A stretch of 64,000 bases of DNA from Macrotis lagotis. Its lineage: Eukaryota; Chordata; Mammalia; Peramelemorphia; Peramelidae. Positions 22,986 through 33,779 of this stretch are shown one piece after another; the first letter of the stretch is position 1, and each line of letters starts with the position of its first letter. The translations under genes were made by a program, and so were the position numbers. The notes beneath the pieces are model-generated. The model did no database searches. It was not told where the DNA came from and worked only from the letters and a program-made list of their open reading frames with translations. The stretch is from positions 617,444,974-617,508,973 of the forward strand of contig NC_133666.1 in the NCBI RefSeq assembly GCF_037893015.1, read 5' to 3'.

Positions 22986-23131
22986 ATCCATTCAGCAACC
23001 ATATGTGGAAACAAGGAGGAGGGGAAGGGGGAGGGGGCATTTGGGAAGTTTTGGTCAGCAAGCTCTCTAAAGAAAACAGGGAGGGCCATGCTGCTGAATG
23101 TGAATGTTACCCCATCTCACTCTAGAGTAGG

Positions 23132-23132
<1 letters not shown>

Positions 23133-23211
<79 letters not shown>

Positions 23212-23290
23212 CTCTCTCTGTCTCTCAATCTCTGTGTGTCTCTCCTTTTCTCTGTCTCTCTGTCTCTCTCTCTGTCTCTCAATCTCTCCT
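23133..23290. repeat. (CT)n microsatellite with degenerate flank
   Basis: Pure CT to about 23205, then interrupted CT/TG to 23290. The Arg/Glu-rich and Ser/Leu-rich frames across it are simple-sequence artefacts. Confidence 0.97.
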
Positions 23291-23654
23291 CAATCCTTTC
23301 AGGTGTCTAACCCCAAACCTCTCCACCATGGCAAAAACCTCCAGCCTCTACTCCTGTTCACAACTGCCAAGAATGACTACTAGCTCCCTGCTTGTTCAGC
23401 AGAACCCAAATAGGATCTTTGCTTCCATTAGCTATGTGTAATTAGTTTCATTCTGAGAATAATATCTCCAATTTAAGTAGCAATTTCCCTAGGAATTATC
23501 TCACAAAACTACAGACTATCTAAAAAGTATATTAAAATGAATAGATGTTTTACATAAATGGATAGATAGATGAGAAAGAAGAGGGGAAAAGGAGAAAGAA
23601 AAAAATGCTGGGCTATCCCTCTGATGGATTCTCTTAATCAAAGGATTAAGAAAA

Positions 23655-23812
23655 TGGCTGGGAAAGGACAGCTGTGTGGTGCATGTATAGAGCACCAGCT
23701 CTGAAATCAAGAGTACCTGAATTGAAATTCAACCTTAAGACTCCTGATTCTCACTAGCTGTGGAACTTGGGCTAGTCACTTAAGGTCATTGCCTCACCAA
23801 GAAAAGAAAAAG
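23655..23812 (+). mobile_element. WSINE1-like SINE, diverged
   Basis: 'ggacagctgtgtggtgcatg', 'gagcaccagctctgaaatc', 'ggctagtcacttaaggtcat' and an A-rich end. Confidence 0.8.
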
Positions 23813-24240
23813 GCTAGTTGACAAAACTTTAATTGGGAATTTTTTCACCTTTAAGCAAGTAGAGGTAGGATACAGTGATATAGAGGGAAGCGGTGGCTGT
23901 AGAATACCTCTAATTGTGAATATATTGGGGAGAAGGGTGAAACTAGAAAGATCTAGCCCAGAGTAGAGTCTTGAATGACCCAAGACCAAGAATGGATCCA
24001 CCTGGCATCCAAAAGTCCATGCGCTTCAAGCAAGGGAGCAACGCATACCATCAGTTATGCCATAGAGAAGGGAACTCAGTGGTGGGAGAAATGTAAGTAG
24101 CATTCAATTTCATTTTAAAACCCATTGTCACAAAGGGCCAAGATAGAATGAAATATGCACCATGTCTAGAGAAGATGTGTTATAGGTACTTCTGTTCTTG
24201 ATTTATCTTTTTAGAAAATAATCGTTTGTGAGAATTAATT
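23813..24240. other. No gene recognised
   Basis: No supported feature. Confidence 0.4.
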
Positions 24241-24258
24241 AAACTTAATTAATTATGG

Positions 24259-24392
24259 GGCAGCTCAGTGGTGCAGTGTACTGGCCCTGGAGTCAAGAGT
24301 ACCTGTGTTCAAATTCAGTCTCAGATACTTAATAATTACCTAGCTGCGTGGCCTTGGGCAAGCCACTTAACCCCATTGCCTTGCCAAAAAAC
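24259..24392 (+). mobile_element. WSINE1-like SINE with target-site duplication
   Basis: The element is slightly internally deleted in its head. Direct repeats flank it: aaacttaattaattatgg (24241-24258) and aaagttaattaattatgg (24393-24410), one mismatch. Confidence 0.9.
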
Positions 24393-24669
24393 AAAGTTAA
24401 TTAATTATGGATGAAATCAACAGATTAAATAAAACTGAGGTGCTAACAATTGGTAATGATATTAGAAAAACATATAGGATGGGGGCTTGAGCTAATAGCA
24501 TTAGAGGAACAATACTGCTCCTGAGGGGTATCCCTAGTTGAAGACAACATGTAACAATCTCTAGAGAGCCAATCTGGTAAGGTTCATGTGAGCTGTCAAG
24601 GAAACCCAAAAAGAGGGTCACAAAGAGCCAGACTTGATTGTAAAATGACTAAACAACACATAGTTGTTC

Positions 24670-24815
24670 CCATGTTATCTTTCCCATTAGATACTGAACT
24701 CCTTAAGAGCAGAAATTATCTTTTACCTTTATTTGTATTCAAAGACTTAATACAGTATTTGGCCCTTGGTAGTTGCTTAATAGATGTTTATTTACTGAAT
24801 AATTTTGACACAAAT
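24670..24815 (+). mobile_element. L2 LINE 3' end fragment
   Basis: 'gatactgaactccttaaga', 'gcagaaattatcttttacc' and 'gttgcttaatagatgtttat' follow the L2 3' terminal order. Confidence 0.65.
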
Positions 24816-24912
24816 GATGCTATATGTCTGACAAACAAGACTATTTGTAAAGACAATAGAGTCCCTTCCCTCAGGAGTGCAGTAGAAAATGGAGATCAGA
24901 ATGGGTCTAGTT

Positions 24913-25091
24913 AGAGGCAGCTAGGTGGTGTTGTGGATAGAGTTCCAGCCCTGGTGTCAGGAGTACCTGAGTTCAAATCCGACCTCAGACACTTAATAAT
25001 GACCTAGCTGTGTGGCCTTGGGCAAGCCATTTAACCCCATTGCCTTGCGTATAAATAAACAAATAAATAAATAGACAAATAAATAAATAAA
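24913..25091 (+). mobile_element. WSINE1-like SINE with target-site duplication
   Basis: Full-length element with an (AAAT)n-type tail. A perfect 15-bp direct repeat, agaatgggtctagtt, lies at 24898-24912 and 25092-25106. Confidence 0.95.
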
Positions 25092-25149
25092 AGAATGGGT
25101 CTAGTTCTGTCCACCAAACCAATGGAGCAGATTTAGGATGGAGTTCCAA

Positions 25150-25900
25150 CATCTCAGTTTTACTTTGGGTTTGAAATCCACATTATATCAGGTTCAATGA
25201 ACACTTTATTCTTCTAATCCTAGAAGAAATATTGGGTCCAAAATCGGTCCTGCCAACACCTAGTCTACTGACTAAACAGCTTTATCACTATTAGTTTCAG
25301 TCTATTCATTGTTCAACCTCACTCTCCCCTGTGTCTGCTCTCAGACTATTTACCAGTTCTGGCCCTAAGGACCCACAGAAGTATCTAAACTCAGACTCTC
25401 TTTGGGTCAACTTCAGTCCTTCTTCTGTTCCATCTCAGCTGTGTACTTTCCAGTCTTGGGTCCTTTTAATTCCAACCCAGGCTCCTCTTCTGTCCAAGAT
25501 CAGATTAATGATGTGTGTTGAACATCAACCCATCCTGAATCCAAATAATTCAGTTCATCCTTGAGTCTAATCTGTGTCTAGCCAAGCTCTAGTCTCACCT
25601 CGTATTTGACCTTACCTATCCTATATCCCCAAGCTCTTCCCAGGTCCATCCTCTGCCTATTAAATCTTCACCTTCTGCTATTCCTATATCGTCTCAGTTC
25701 ATTCCATGTTCAAACTCAGCCTGTTATTTATCCAGGTTCAGGTATCTAAACCTGGTCCCTCCTCTGTCCAACTTTGATCCATCCTATGTTTAGCCTTGAT
25801 CCCTCCTTTATCTGACCTTAGACGCTTCAATGTTCAATCTCAGCTTCTTCAAGGTCCAAACTGGTCCCAACCCCTTTTCTTAATAGTCTGATCCTTGCTC
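25150..25900. repeat. Decayed minisatellite, unit about 25-45 bp
   Basis: A variable phrase close to 'tccatcctctgtccaacctcag' less one or two bases recurs throughout. Examples are 'cattgttcaacctcactctc', 'cctatgtttagccttgatcc', 'ttctgtccaagatcag' and 'atgttcaatctcagcttc'. Copies are strongly diverged and of unequal length. It is C/T-rich on the plus strand and non-coding. Confidence 0.65.
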
Positions 25901-27054
25901 AACAACATAACTGTCTCAGTCTCTACCTCCATGTCAGGAAAGTTCCCCTATTTAATCTCCAGATAGCAGTGCATGCCACCTGACTCTGTTTAACATTTAG
26001 AACTAAATGCAAACTCATACTTATCCCAAAGGTTATGGGTTCCATATATGAATATTCAGGAAAAATGTCAAGCTCTTTGTTATGAAGGCCTATAAATTTT
26101 GTGTAACAACATTCTTTCTGCTTTCATTTTTTTAAAGTAAAAAGTTATGGGGCAAGACACTATTAAAATAATTTATGCAAAAAAGGCAAAACAATTTATG
26201 CAAAATTCCAATAAATTTAAGAATTTGTAGTAAACAAAAAATCTTAAATAAGGAAAAAACAGTGTAACATATATTTATTTAGTGATAAAAATCCTTTACA
26301 TTTTCAATTTTTAGAACATAAAATATTGGTCATAATAATAAGATGAATGTAATGAATATGTTTTTGAATAACACAGAATTTCTCAGATTGTGGTGATATA
26401 GCTGATATTACTTCCAATTAATAATGAATGGTATTGTGTCTTTATAACAGGAACAGAAATATACCCTATTCTCAAAAAATAAGATGTAATGTATAAAATG
26501 TATAGCTTTTTTATCCATATGTTGTATAAACATAATATTTTCCATTTGAAGCATTTTGCTCCCATGTACTATCACAAACAAATCTATCAACCATTCTTAT
26601 TGACATGGAATAAGATCAAAAGTATTTGTCAATGGTAAATGAGTTCTTGAACCATTCATATTTAGACATACATGTTTTTAAAATAAAATATTACTTCTGC
26701 ATACAAAGTGATTAGCCAATTTTTGCTTTCTCCTAAGACATTTTCATGGAAAATATTTTTGAAATATTTTAAAATTTTTATTTTATAAATATATTTATAA
26801 ATATATTTTATAAATATATTTATAAATATATCATCAAAATTCTTATTTTTTAACTCAAAAACCTTTTGAAGTACTGGGAAAGAAAATCATCACACTTACA
26901 ATGTAGATATGTCATATGCTCAGCAGCTTGTCACTGAATTTTATTAAAATGACTTCTTTTTAATGTGATTTTAAAAATAAAATTGGTGATCCTTCCAAAA
27001 ACTTTAAAACTTCTTATAATACCTTGATTCTATGCTTTCATATAAATGCTCTAT
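25901..27054. other. AT-rich region, no gene recognised
   Basis: Very AT-rich. At 26778-26832 a 'tataaatatatt' unit repeats several times and is partly self-complementary. No domain-bearing frames. Confidence 0.5.
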
Positions 27055-27345
27055 TGAGCACTGGCCTTGGAGTCAGGAGAACAGAAGTTCAAATCCAGCC
27101 TCACACAACTTACAAGCTGAATGACCTTGGGCAAGTCACTTAACCTTGATTGCTTCTCTTCCAGGGCAGCTCCAGGCATCCTGATTCATACCTGGTCATT
27201 GGACCCAGATGGCTCTGGAGAAGAAAATGAGGCCAGTGACTTAGCACAACCCCCCTCACTCAAATTCAATTCATGTGCTTGTCATGGCATCATCTCCCTG
27301 ATGTCATGGTCTTCTTCAAGAATGAAAACCAAAACATTAATCATA
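27055..27345 (+). mobile_element. Long-bodied tRNA-derived SINE
   Basis: A tRNA-like head (cactggccttggagtcagg; ttcaaatccagcc) is joined to a distinct body: 'tcctgattcatacctggtc', 'gaggccagtgacttagcac' and 'tgcttgtcatggcatcatc'. The same body occurs at 19.2, 30.9, 41.1, 54.7 and 60.3 kb. Confidence 0.85.
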
Positions 27346-28292
27346 TAAGTGATCATCTATGAAGCATTCATTTGCCCAAAGTGCATGAAGTGTCACATTT
27401 TTAACAGTACTTACAAACAGGTATTTCATCATGATGGCAATTGAAATCTTACAGTCCAGAATCCAAATAATTTTCCTTTATATCATTTTAATTTTTAAAA
27501 TCAACTTGAGGGGGCAGAGCCAAGATGGCAGCGTGAAGGCAGCATTTCCTGGGAACTCCTTCCCCAGGGAACTCCAAAAGCCATCAAATTATGACTCTAG
27601 CCAAAATTTAAAGGGGCAGAACCCACAGAAAGTCTGAGTGATACATTTTCCCAGTCCAAAATAACTTAGAAGTTCTATAGGAAAAGTGTGTTTCACCAGG
27701 ACTGGGAGGTGGAAAAATCCCCAGTTGCAGCGCAGATAGGGAACAGCTTGAAGGGGTGGGGAGAGAATTCTGCTAGACCAGAATGAGTGTGGAGTGAAGA
27801 GCACCAGTGGCAGAACCTGCAGTGAGAATTGGGAGAAAGTCTGCACCTCCAGAGTACAGCCCACAGATGGTAAGGGGGTCAGAGGAAACTGCAGAAATTT
27901 CTCTGCTCTCCCTGGGGGCAGAACTGTGCTGTTTGCCCACACTCAGATCCAGGTTGCAGTTTGGGCTTCCATTCTAAAATAGCCCAGCAGGGTTCCTCCT
28001 TAAAGCTCCAGGGCAGAGCTGTGGTCAATCACATATCAAAGCACAGGCAAGAGAGCTTAAGACCTTGGAGGAATAAAGGTCCCAGTGGGGTGTCCCAAAA
28101 AAAACCCAAAGCCTTGGAAGTGTTGTAGATTACTTTTGGCCAGAGGAAATGAGTAAACAGTAGAAAAAGAAGAATCTGACCATAGAGAATTATTTTAGTC
28201 CCATAGAAGATCAAAACATATACTCAGATGATGACAAAATCGAAGCTTCCATATCCAAAACCTCCAAGAGAAATATAAAATGGGCTCAGACT

Positions 28293-29105
28293 ATGGATGA
28301 ACTCAAAAAAGACTCTGGGGAGGTGGAGGAAAAATTGGGAGGAGAAATGAGAGTGATGCAGAAAAATCATGAAAACCAAATCAACAGCTTGGTGAAAGAA
28401 ATACAAAAAATACTGAAAAAAAATAATATGTTAAAAACCAGTTTAGGTAAAATGGAAAAAAGCAAAACAAAAGGCAAATGAGGAGAAGAGTGCCTTAAAA
28501 AGCAGAATTGATGAGCTGGAAAAGGAAATAAAAAAGAAAATAACTCCTTCAAATGCAAAATGGAACTAAAGGAAGCTGATGACTTTTCAAGAAATCAAGA
28601 AGAAATAAAACTCTTTCAAAAAAGTCAAAAATTAGAAGAAAATGTGAAACATCTCATTGGAAACACAACCAACCTTGAAAACAGATCCAGAAGAAATAAT
28701 TTAAAAATTATTGGGTTACCTGAAAGTCATGACCAGGAAAAGAGCCTAGACTTCATTTTTCGAGAAATAATACAGCAAAATTTCCCTGAGATCCTAGAAG
28801 CAGAGGGTAAAATAGCAATTGAAGAAATTCAGCAATCACCTCCTGAAAGAGATCCCAAAAGAAAAACTTCCAGGAATATTATTACCAAATTCCAAAACTC
28901 CAGAATCAAAGAGAAAATTCTAAAAGTTGCCAGAAACAAACAATTCATAGTCAGGATTACACAGGATCTGGCAGCATCTACATTAAGGGCTCATAGGGAT
29001 TGGAATATGATATTCCAGAAGGCAAAAGATCTTGGTTTACAACTGAGAATCAACTACAGCAAAACTGAACATCTTCTTTCAGGGGAAAAGATGGACTTCC
29101 AATGA
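28293..29105 (+). pseudogene. L1/HAL1 ORF1 (RNA-binding chaperone), frameshifted
   Basis: There are two open pieces. The first (28293-28481, 62 aa) is Lys/Glu-rich and heptad-like, as in the ORF1p coiled coil. The second (28560-29105, 181 aa) holds 'LENRSRRNNLKIIGLPES', the start of the ORF1p RRM, and then a C-terminal domain with 'ARNKQFIVRITQDLA'. The pieces lie in different frames with stops between (28482-28559). ORF1p binds L1 RNA as a trimer in cytoplasmic particles; this copy cannot encode the whole protein. Confidence 0.85.
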
Positions 29106-29828
29106 AACAGGGGACTTTCATACTTTCCTATTGAAACAACCAGAGCTGAGCAGAAAGCTTGATCTCCAAGTACAGGACTCTGGTGAACCATAGAGGGGGT
29201 GAATGAAAAGGACTAACTATGAGGAACTTGATAATATTGAACTGTTTGTATTCCTGCATGGCAAGAAAATATTGATAACTCATATGAACTTTCTCATTTA
29301 TAAGAGCTGAAGGAATGGAATATAATGGTACAATATAGTAAAAAGATAGAGTAAATGGGTGATAAAGGAAAGTACTGGGAGGAAGGGAAAGGAGATGAAG
29401 AAGAAGCTAAGAAATTTCACATAAGAGTCAAGAAAAAGCTTTTTCAATGGAGTGGAATAGGGGAAGACAAGGGAATAAGTGAGCCTTGATTCTCATCAGA
29501 AATGACTCAGAGAGGAAAGAACATACACATTTAATAGGGTATAGAAATCTATCTTACCCTAGAGAAAAATGAGAAGAAAGGGATGGAATAAGGGGGAATG
29601 GGGGGAGGGAAGGGGGGAATAGGTGATAGAAGAGAGGGAAGATTGTGAGAGAGAGTACTCAGATACAACACACTTTTGGACAGGGCCGGGATGAAAAGAG
29701 AGAGAGAGAATAGAATAAATGAGAGTAGGGAGGAATAGAGTGGAGGGAAATACAGCTAGTAATAGCAACTGTGGGGGGAAATATTGAAGCAACTTCTCTG
29801 GTAGACTTATGATAAAAAAAAAAAAGCT

Positions 29829-29985
29829 AGGGGCAGCTAGGTGGCACAATTGATAAAGCACCAGCCCTGGAACAGGAGTACCTGGGTTCAAATCCTGTCT
29901 CAAACACTTAATAATTACCTAGCTGTGTGGCCTTGGGCAAGCCACTTAACCCCATTTGTCTTGCAAAAACCTAAAAAAAGCAACT
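29829..29985 (+). mobile_element. WSINE1-like SINE nested in the HAL1 element
   Basis: Full head-to-tail SINE inserted next to the A-run at 29816-29825 in the HAL1 3' region. The HAL1 3' sequence resumes at about 29986 and runs to the tail at 30165. Confidence 0.92.
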
Positions 29986-30297
29986 CACCCCAGAACCCCA
30001 GAGATAGAGCCATTGAAAACTGAACACAGACTGAAGGACATTTTTTCTCTCTCACTATTCTTGAGGTTTTCATCTTCCTGGGGGAGGGGGATTTATGTCT
30101 ACTCATAACAAAATTATTGCAATAATATAAAATAAATCTAGGAAAAAATAAATAAATAAAAGTAAATATTAAAAATCAATTTGAGAAGTACTGCAAGTAA
30201 TGAAAAGAATTTTTGCAGAAATTCATTTTGGACAAACACTTTATATACCAAAACAAATTCAAAATATATATTTGACCTGAATATAAAAGGTCACACC

Positions 30298-30525
30298 ATG
30301 GAAGGAAGGAAGGAAGGAAGGAAGGAAGGAAGGAAGGAAGGAAGGAAGGAAGGAAGGAAGGAAGGGAGGAAGGAAGGAAGGAAGGAAGGAAGGAAGGAAG
30401 GAAGGAAGGAAGGAAGGGAGGAAGGGAGGGAGGGAGGAAGGGAGGGAGGGAGGGGAGGGCAGGGAAGGAGAGAGGGGACAGAGGGAGGGAGGGAGGAAGG
30501 AAGGAGGAAGGAAGGAGAAAAGGAG
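30298..30525. repeat. (GGAA)n polypurine microsatellite
   Basis: Roughly 225 bp of GGAA units, purer to 30415 and then with GGGA variants. The pure purine strand makes Glu/Gly/Arg/Lys frames on plus and Pro/Ser frames on minus; none are genes. Confidence 0.97.
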
Positions 30526-30745
30526 GATTTATTAAGCATCTACTACATGCCAGGCACTTTATAAATAATATCTCACTTGAGTCTCACAATACCCCAGTGA
30601 GGTAGTACTATTATGGTATTAATTTTACTGATGAGGAAATAGGCTAAGTGACTCACAGTTAGTTAGTGTCTGAGGTAAAATTCATATTCAAGTCTTCCTG
30701 AATCCAATTGCAGAATGCTATTCACTATGCCAGCAACTTTTGATC
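30526..30745 (-). mobile_element. MIR-type SINE, antisense
   Basis: 'tactacatgccaggcacttt', 'cagtgaggtagtactattat' and 'gatgaggaaataggctaag', in antisense MIR order. Confidence 0.7.
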
Positions 30746-30761
30746 CTTTAATGGTTCCATA

Positions 30762-31042
30762 ATAGAATATCAGTCCTGGAGTCAGGAAGACCTAAGTTCA
30801 AATGTGGCCTCAGACACTTACTAGCTGTGTGACCTTGGGCAAGTCAGTTAACCCTGATTGTCTTTTAACCAGGGTCATCTACAGTCATCCTGATTCATAT
30901 TTGGTCACTGAACCCAAACGGTTCCAGGGGAGAAAGTGAGGTTGGTGACTTGGCATAGCACCCCATCTCTCAAATACAATTCATGTGCTTTTCATGGCAT
31001 CACCTCCCTAATGACATGATCTTATTCAAGAACAAAAGGAGC
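30762..31042 (+). mobile_element. Long-bodied SINE, 3' end displaced by a nested SINE
   Basis: Head (cagtcctggagtcaggaag), then body (tcatatttggtcactgaacc; gtgcttttcatggcatcac). Its 3' end (gaatgaaggacaaacaacaa) reappears at about 31182-31203, after the nested SINE. Confidence 0.85.
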
Positions 31043-31181
31043 AGGTAAGTGGCACAGTGGAGAGAGCACTGGCCCTGTAGTTAGAAGGACCTGAGTTCAA
31101 ATCTGACCTCAGACCCTTAATCATTACCTAGCTGTGTGACCTTGGGCAAGTCACTTATCACCATAGACTTGTTAAAAAAAA
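31043..31181 (+). mobile_element. WSINE1-like SINE nested in the long-bodied SINE
   Basis: Runs from 'gagcaggtaagtggcacagt' to 'tagacttgttaaaaaaaaaa'. It interrupts the terminal 'aagaacaaaggacaa' region of the host SINE. Confidence 0.85.
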
Positions 31182-31254
31182 AAGAATGAAGGACAAACAA
31201 CAACAGTGTAAGCTATATTTTCTTTTGTGTTATTTCCACCTGAGCCCTTTTGCA

Positions 31255-31440
31255 AATCCTCGGAAGGACTTGACTTCAAATCCAGCATCAGATTCTTATT
31301 GGTTGTGTGAACCTGGGCAAGTCATTTAACCTTTATTTGCCTCAATTTGCTTAGTGATAAAATTTGGTATGATAACAGCACTTCTCAGAATCAATTAAAA
31401 TATTTTTCCCTAGCACAATTTAAGTGACTAACAAATGCTT
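31255..31440 (+). mobile_element. MIR-type SINE
   Basis: 'ggacttgacttcaaatccag', 'gtgaacctgggcaagtcat' and 'taagtgactaacaaatgctt'. Confidence 0.65.
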
Positions 31441-31470
31441 ATTTCCTTCCTTCCTTCCTTCCTTCCTTCT
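31441..31470. repeat. (TTCC)n short tetranucleotide run
   Basis: About seven TTCC units at the 3' end of the preceding MIR. Confidence 0.9.
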
Positions 31471-31964
31471 TCCATAAAGGTCAACACACAGGAGACCTTC
31501 TCTTCTTGGGAATAGGCTATAAACATCATGTTTATCCTCCATTTAACTCTCAGATTTACTCTATGCTTAGATCTTGGAGCACTGACAAGAGTGCTAGAAT
31601 TGTAAATTGGGAATTGGGTCATTACCTTAGGTTCCTTAAGAAAGTAACTTCCCCTTTGCAATACCAAAGATTGAACAACTAATCTATAATGTTGTTTCCA
31701 TCTTCAGTTCTTTGATAGCAAGCCAAGCAAAGTTCACAGCAAACATCTCTGGATCCTCTGCTACCTCACCCAGGTACCTTCTCATTTGTCTTTCCTCCTC
31801 GCTTTTAAACTTGGTTCCCAATCATTCTTAGCCCCTACACTGAGTGTTTACACAAAGCAACATGAATCGCTTTTTATCATCTTTTCCCCTTTTTGCCAAA
31901 CAACTACTTGCTGAGGTCAGTTCTCCACCAATATGGAGGCTAAGTGCTTCAGTTCCCCCATTTA
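31471..31964. other. No gene recognised
   Basis: No supported feature. Confidence 0.4.
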
Positions 31965-32117
31965 TTTTTTTAGGTATTTTTTGTAAGGCAAACGGGGTTA
32001 AGTGGCTTGCCCAAAGCCACATAGATAGGTAATGATTAAGTGCCTGAGGCCAGATTTGAACTCAGGTACTCCTGACTCCAGGGCTGGTGCTTTATCCACT
32101 GCACCACCTAGCCACCA
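31965..32117 (-). mobile_element. WSINE1-like SINE, antisense
   Basis: 'gcaaacggggttaagtggct', 'tgaactcaggtactcctgac' and 'tttatccactgcaccaccta'. Confidence 0.92.
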
Positions 32118-32499
32118 CTGTTCTCCCATTTATTAAATAAAGAGATAGGAGTCTGTAAAATAAAGAGATATTTCTAAGGCTTTTTACAAATCTATACCTT
32201 ATGATCCTATAATCCTAGGATGTGGTAGGGAGGAAGAGAAGACCAACTCCATAGAGGTTGGGTGTTTTAAGATTGTTTGAAATAGGAGACCAGAAGACAG
32301 AATATTTCCATCTAATCACCACAGAATATAAACGTCAAGATTTTGGACAGAAGTTTGAAAATCTATGTTGCCAAGCATTATTTCTAGTTCTTAGTTCATA
32401 ATTCACTTCTGAGAAAAATTCCTTTTTAATAACTCATTCTCAGCCCTTTGACACAAACACACAGGATGTTTGGGTATTTTCACTCTAAAGAGGCTTTCC

Positions 32500-32700
32500 C
32501 CCCGCTTTTTAGAGAAAGAGTAGATTTCCAAGATAGAATTAAGTTGTGGGAGAGAAAATTCAGGTTCAAATCTCAATTTTTCCACCTATATTCCTATATG
32601 ACTTTGGGCAGGTCACTTACTTCCCTCTGGGCCATATCCTCATCTGTAAAATGAAGGCACTGATCTGTATGACCTTAAAGATTCCTTCTAAGTTGAAAAA
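32500..32700 (+). mobile_element. MIR-type SINE
   Basis: 'aaattcaggttcaaatctca', 'gactttgggcaggtcactta' and 'cctcatctgtaaaatgaagg'. Confidence 0.75.
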
Positions 32701-32929
32701 ACTACTTTTCAATGTAGTGAGTTTCTTATTATGAGTATATTTAGCAGAAGGATAGATAATCACTATTATGGGGATATCATAAAGGGTTTTTCTCACTTAG
32801 ATAAAATGTCTTTCAAAATCTCCTCCATCTAGAAGCATCAGTCAATACCAGTCTTCTAGTGGTATACTAAAAGTGGTTCCTTCCATCAAAGTTTTTCCAT
32901 AGTATCTGATGCAGGCAAAGTCTTAGACT

Positions 32930-33330
32930 TACAGGGAAAGTTGTTTTGCAACAGAGAATCACAGACTTTCAGAGCTCAAAGGAACCTCAAATGTTCAGAC
33001 CTGAACAGGAATCTCTTTAGACAGGTGGTCATACAGTCCCCACTTTTAACTCTGTAGTGATAAGAAACATATGTCCCCTGAGGCATCCTATTCCATTTGT
33101 GCATACATTGAATTAGACATTATTCCTTATATCAAGCCTCTTTAAACCTGCAAGCCATTGCTCCTGGGTCAGCCCTCTGAAGCCAAGCAGAATGAATTTA
33201 ATCCTCCTGATCCTTTAAAGCTAATCCTTCAAATACATGTACGGAGGGATCATGTTCACCCAAGTCTTCTCTTTTCTAAGCTATACATAGCAAGTTTCCT
33301 TTACTGATCCTTCTGTGTTACATGAGCTGT
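32930..33330 (+). mobile_element. L3/CR1-type LINE 3' fragment
   Basis: 'gagctcaaaggaacctcaaa', 'ccattgctcctgggtcagcc' and 'caagtcttctcttttctaag' follow the order of old CR1/L3 3' ends. It has no open frame. Confidence 0.6.
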
Positions 33331-33779
33331 AATAGTCTCTTTCTCAGAGATTACAGATACTGTTACTGTATCTTTAAGAAGCAATCTAATAATGAAAGAA
33401 TGTTGATTTAACTTTCATTCTGGAGAGAATGTTACACATCATGACTAGAGAAAGACTGTGAGATTACTGTGAGAATTGAATTTGACCCTTACATAGTGAA
33501 TAAATAAAATAAAAAAGAGGATTCTTGAGATACTTTGACTATCCTGAGAACCAAATAGTAGGACTGTGCTCCAGAAATGAGAAGTCGAAAATAGCAATGA
33601 TCATTGGAAATGACTGGTTAGAATCAGTCTTACAGCTGAAAAGTAAATATTCATGCCTTAGTTTCATTATTGCTACACTGTTAATAAAATATATACAAAT
33701 ATCAATTTTGATGTTTATTTAAATCTAAAAGAGGTTTTGATATATAGAAAGCAATGAAAACTATTTATTAGACAACTAT
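33331..33779. other. No gene recognised
   Basis: AT-rich; an open frame at 33525-33722 has no domain. Confidence 0.4.

Larger units (their letters stand above)
27511..30168 (+). mobile_element. HAL1-like element (L1 ORF1-only retrotransposon), near full length
   Basis: It opens with an L1-type 5' UTR (ggggcagagccaagatggca) and carries a broken L1 ORF1 (28293-29105). After ORF1 there is a non-coding 3' region of about 1 kb with no ORF2 sequence, then an 'ataaataaataaaa' tail. Target-site duplications flank it: ttaaaatcaacttgag (27495-27510) and ttaaaaatcaatttgag (30169-30185). These bound the element as one insertion. HAL1 ('half-L1') elements are known non-autonomous derivatives that keep only ORF1. 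A WSINE1-like SINE inserted later at 29829-29985. No reading frame is intact. Confidence 0.85.

Noticed and set aside
23067..23441. Ser/Leu-rich frame and antisense Arg/Glu-rich frame
   Set aside because: They come from the (CT)n microsatellite at 23133-23290.
30181..30564. 127-aa open frame of repeated Lys-Glu-Gly-Arg and its antisense Pro/Ser/Phe frame
   Set aside because: It is entirely a GGAA microsatellite translation; no start context, domain or splice support.
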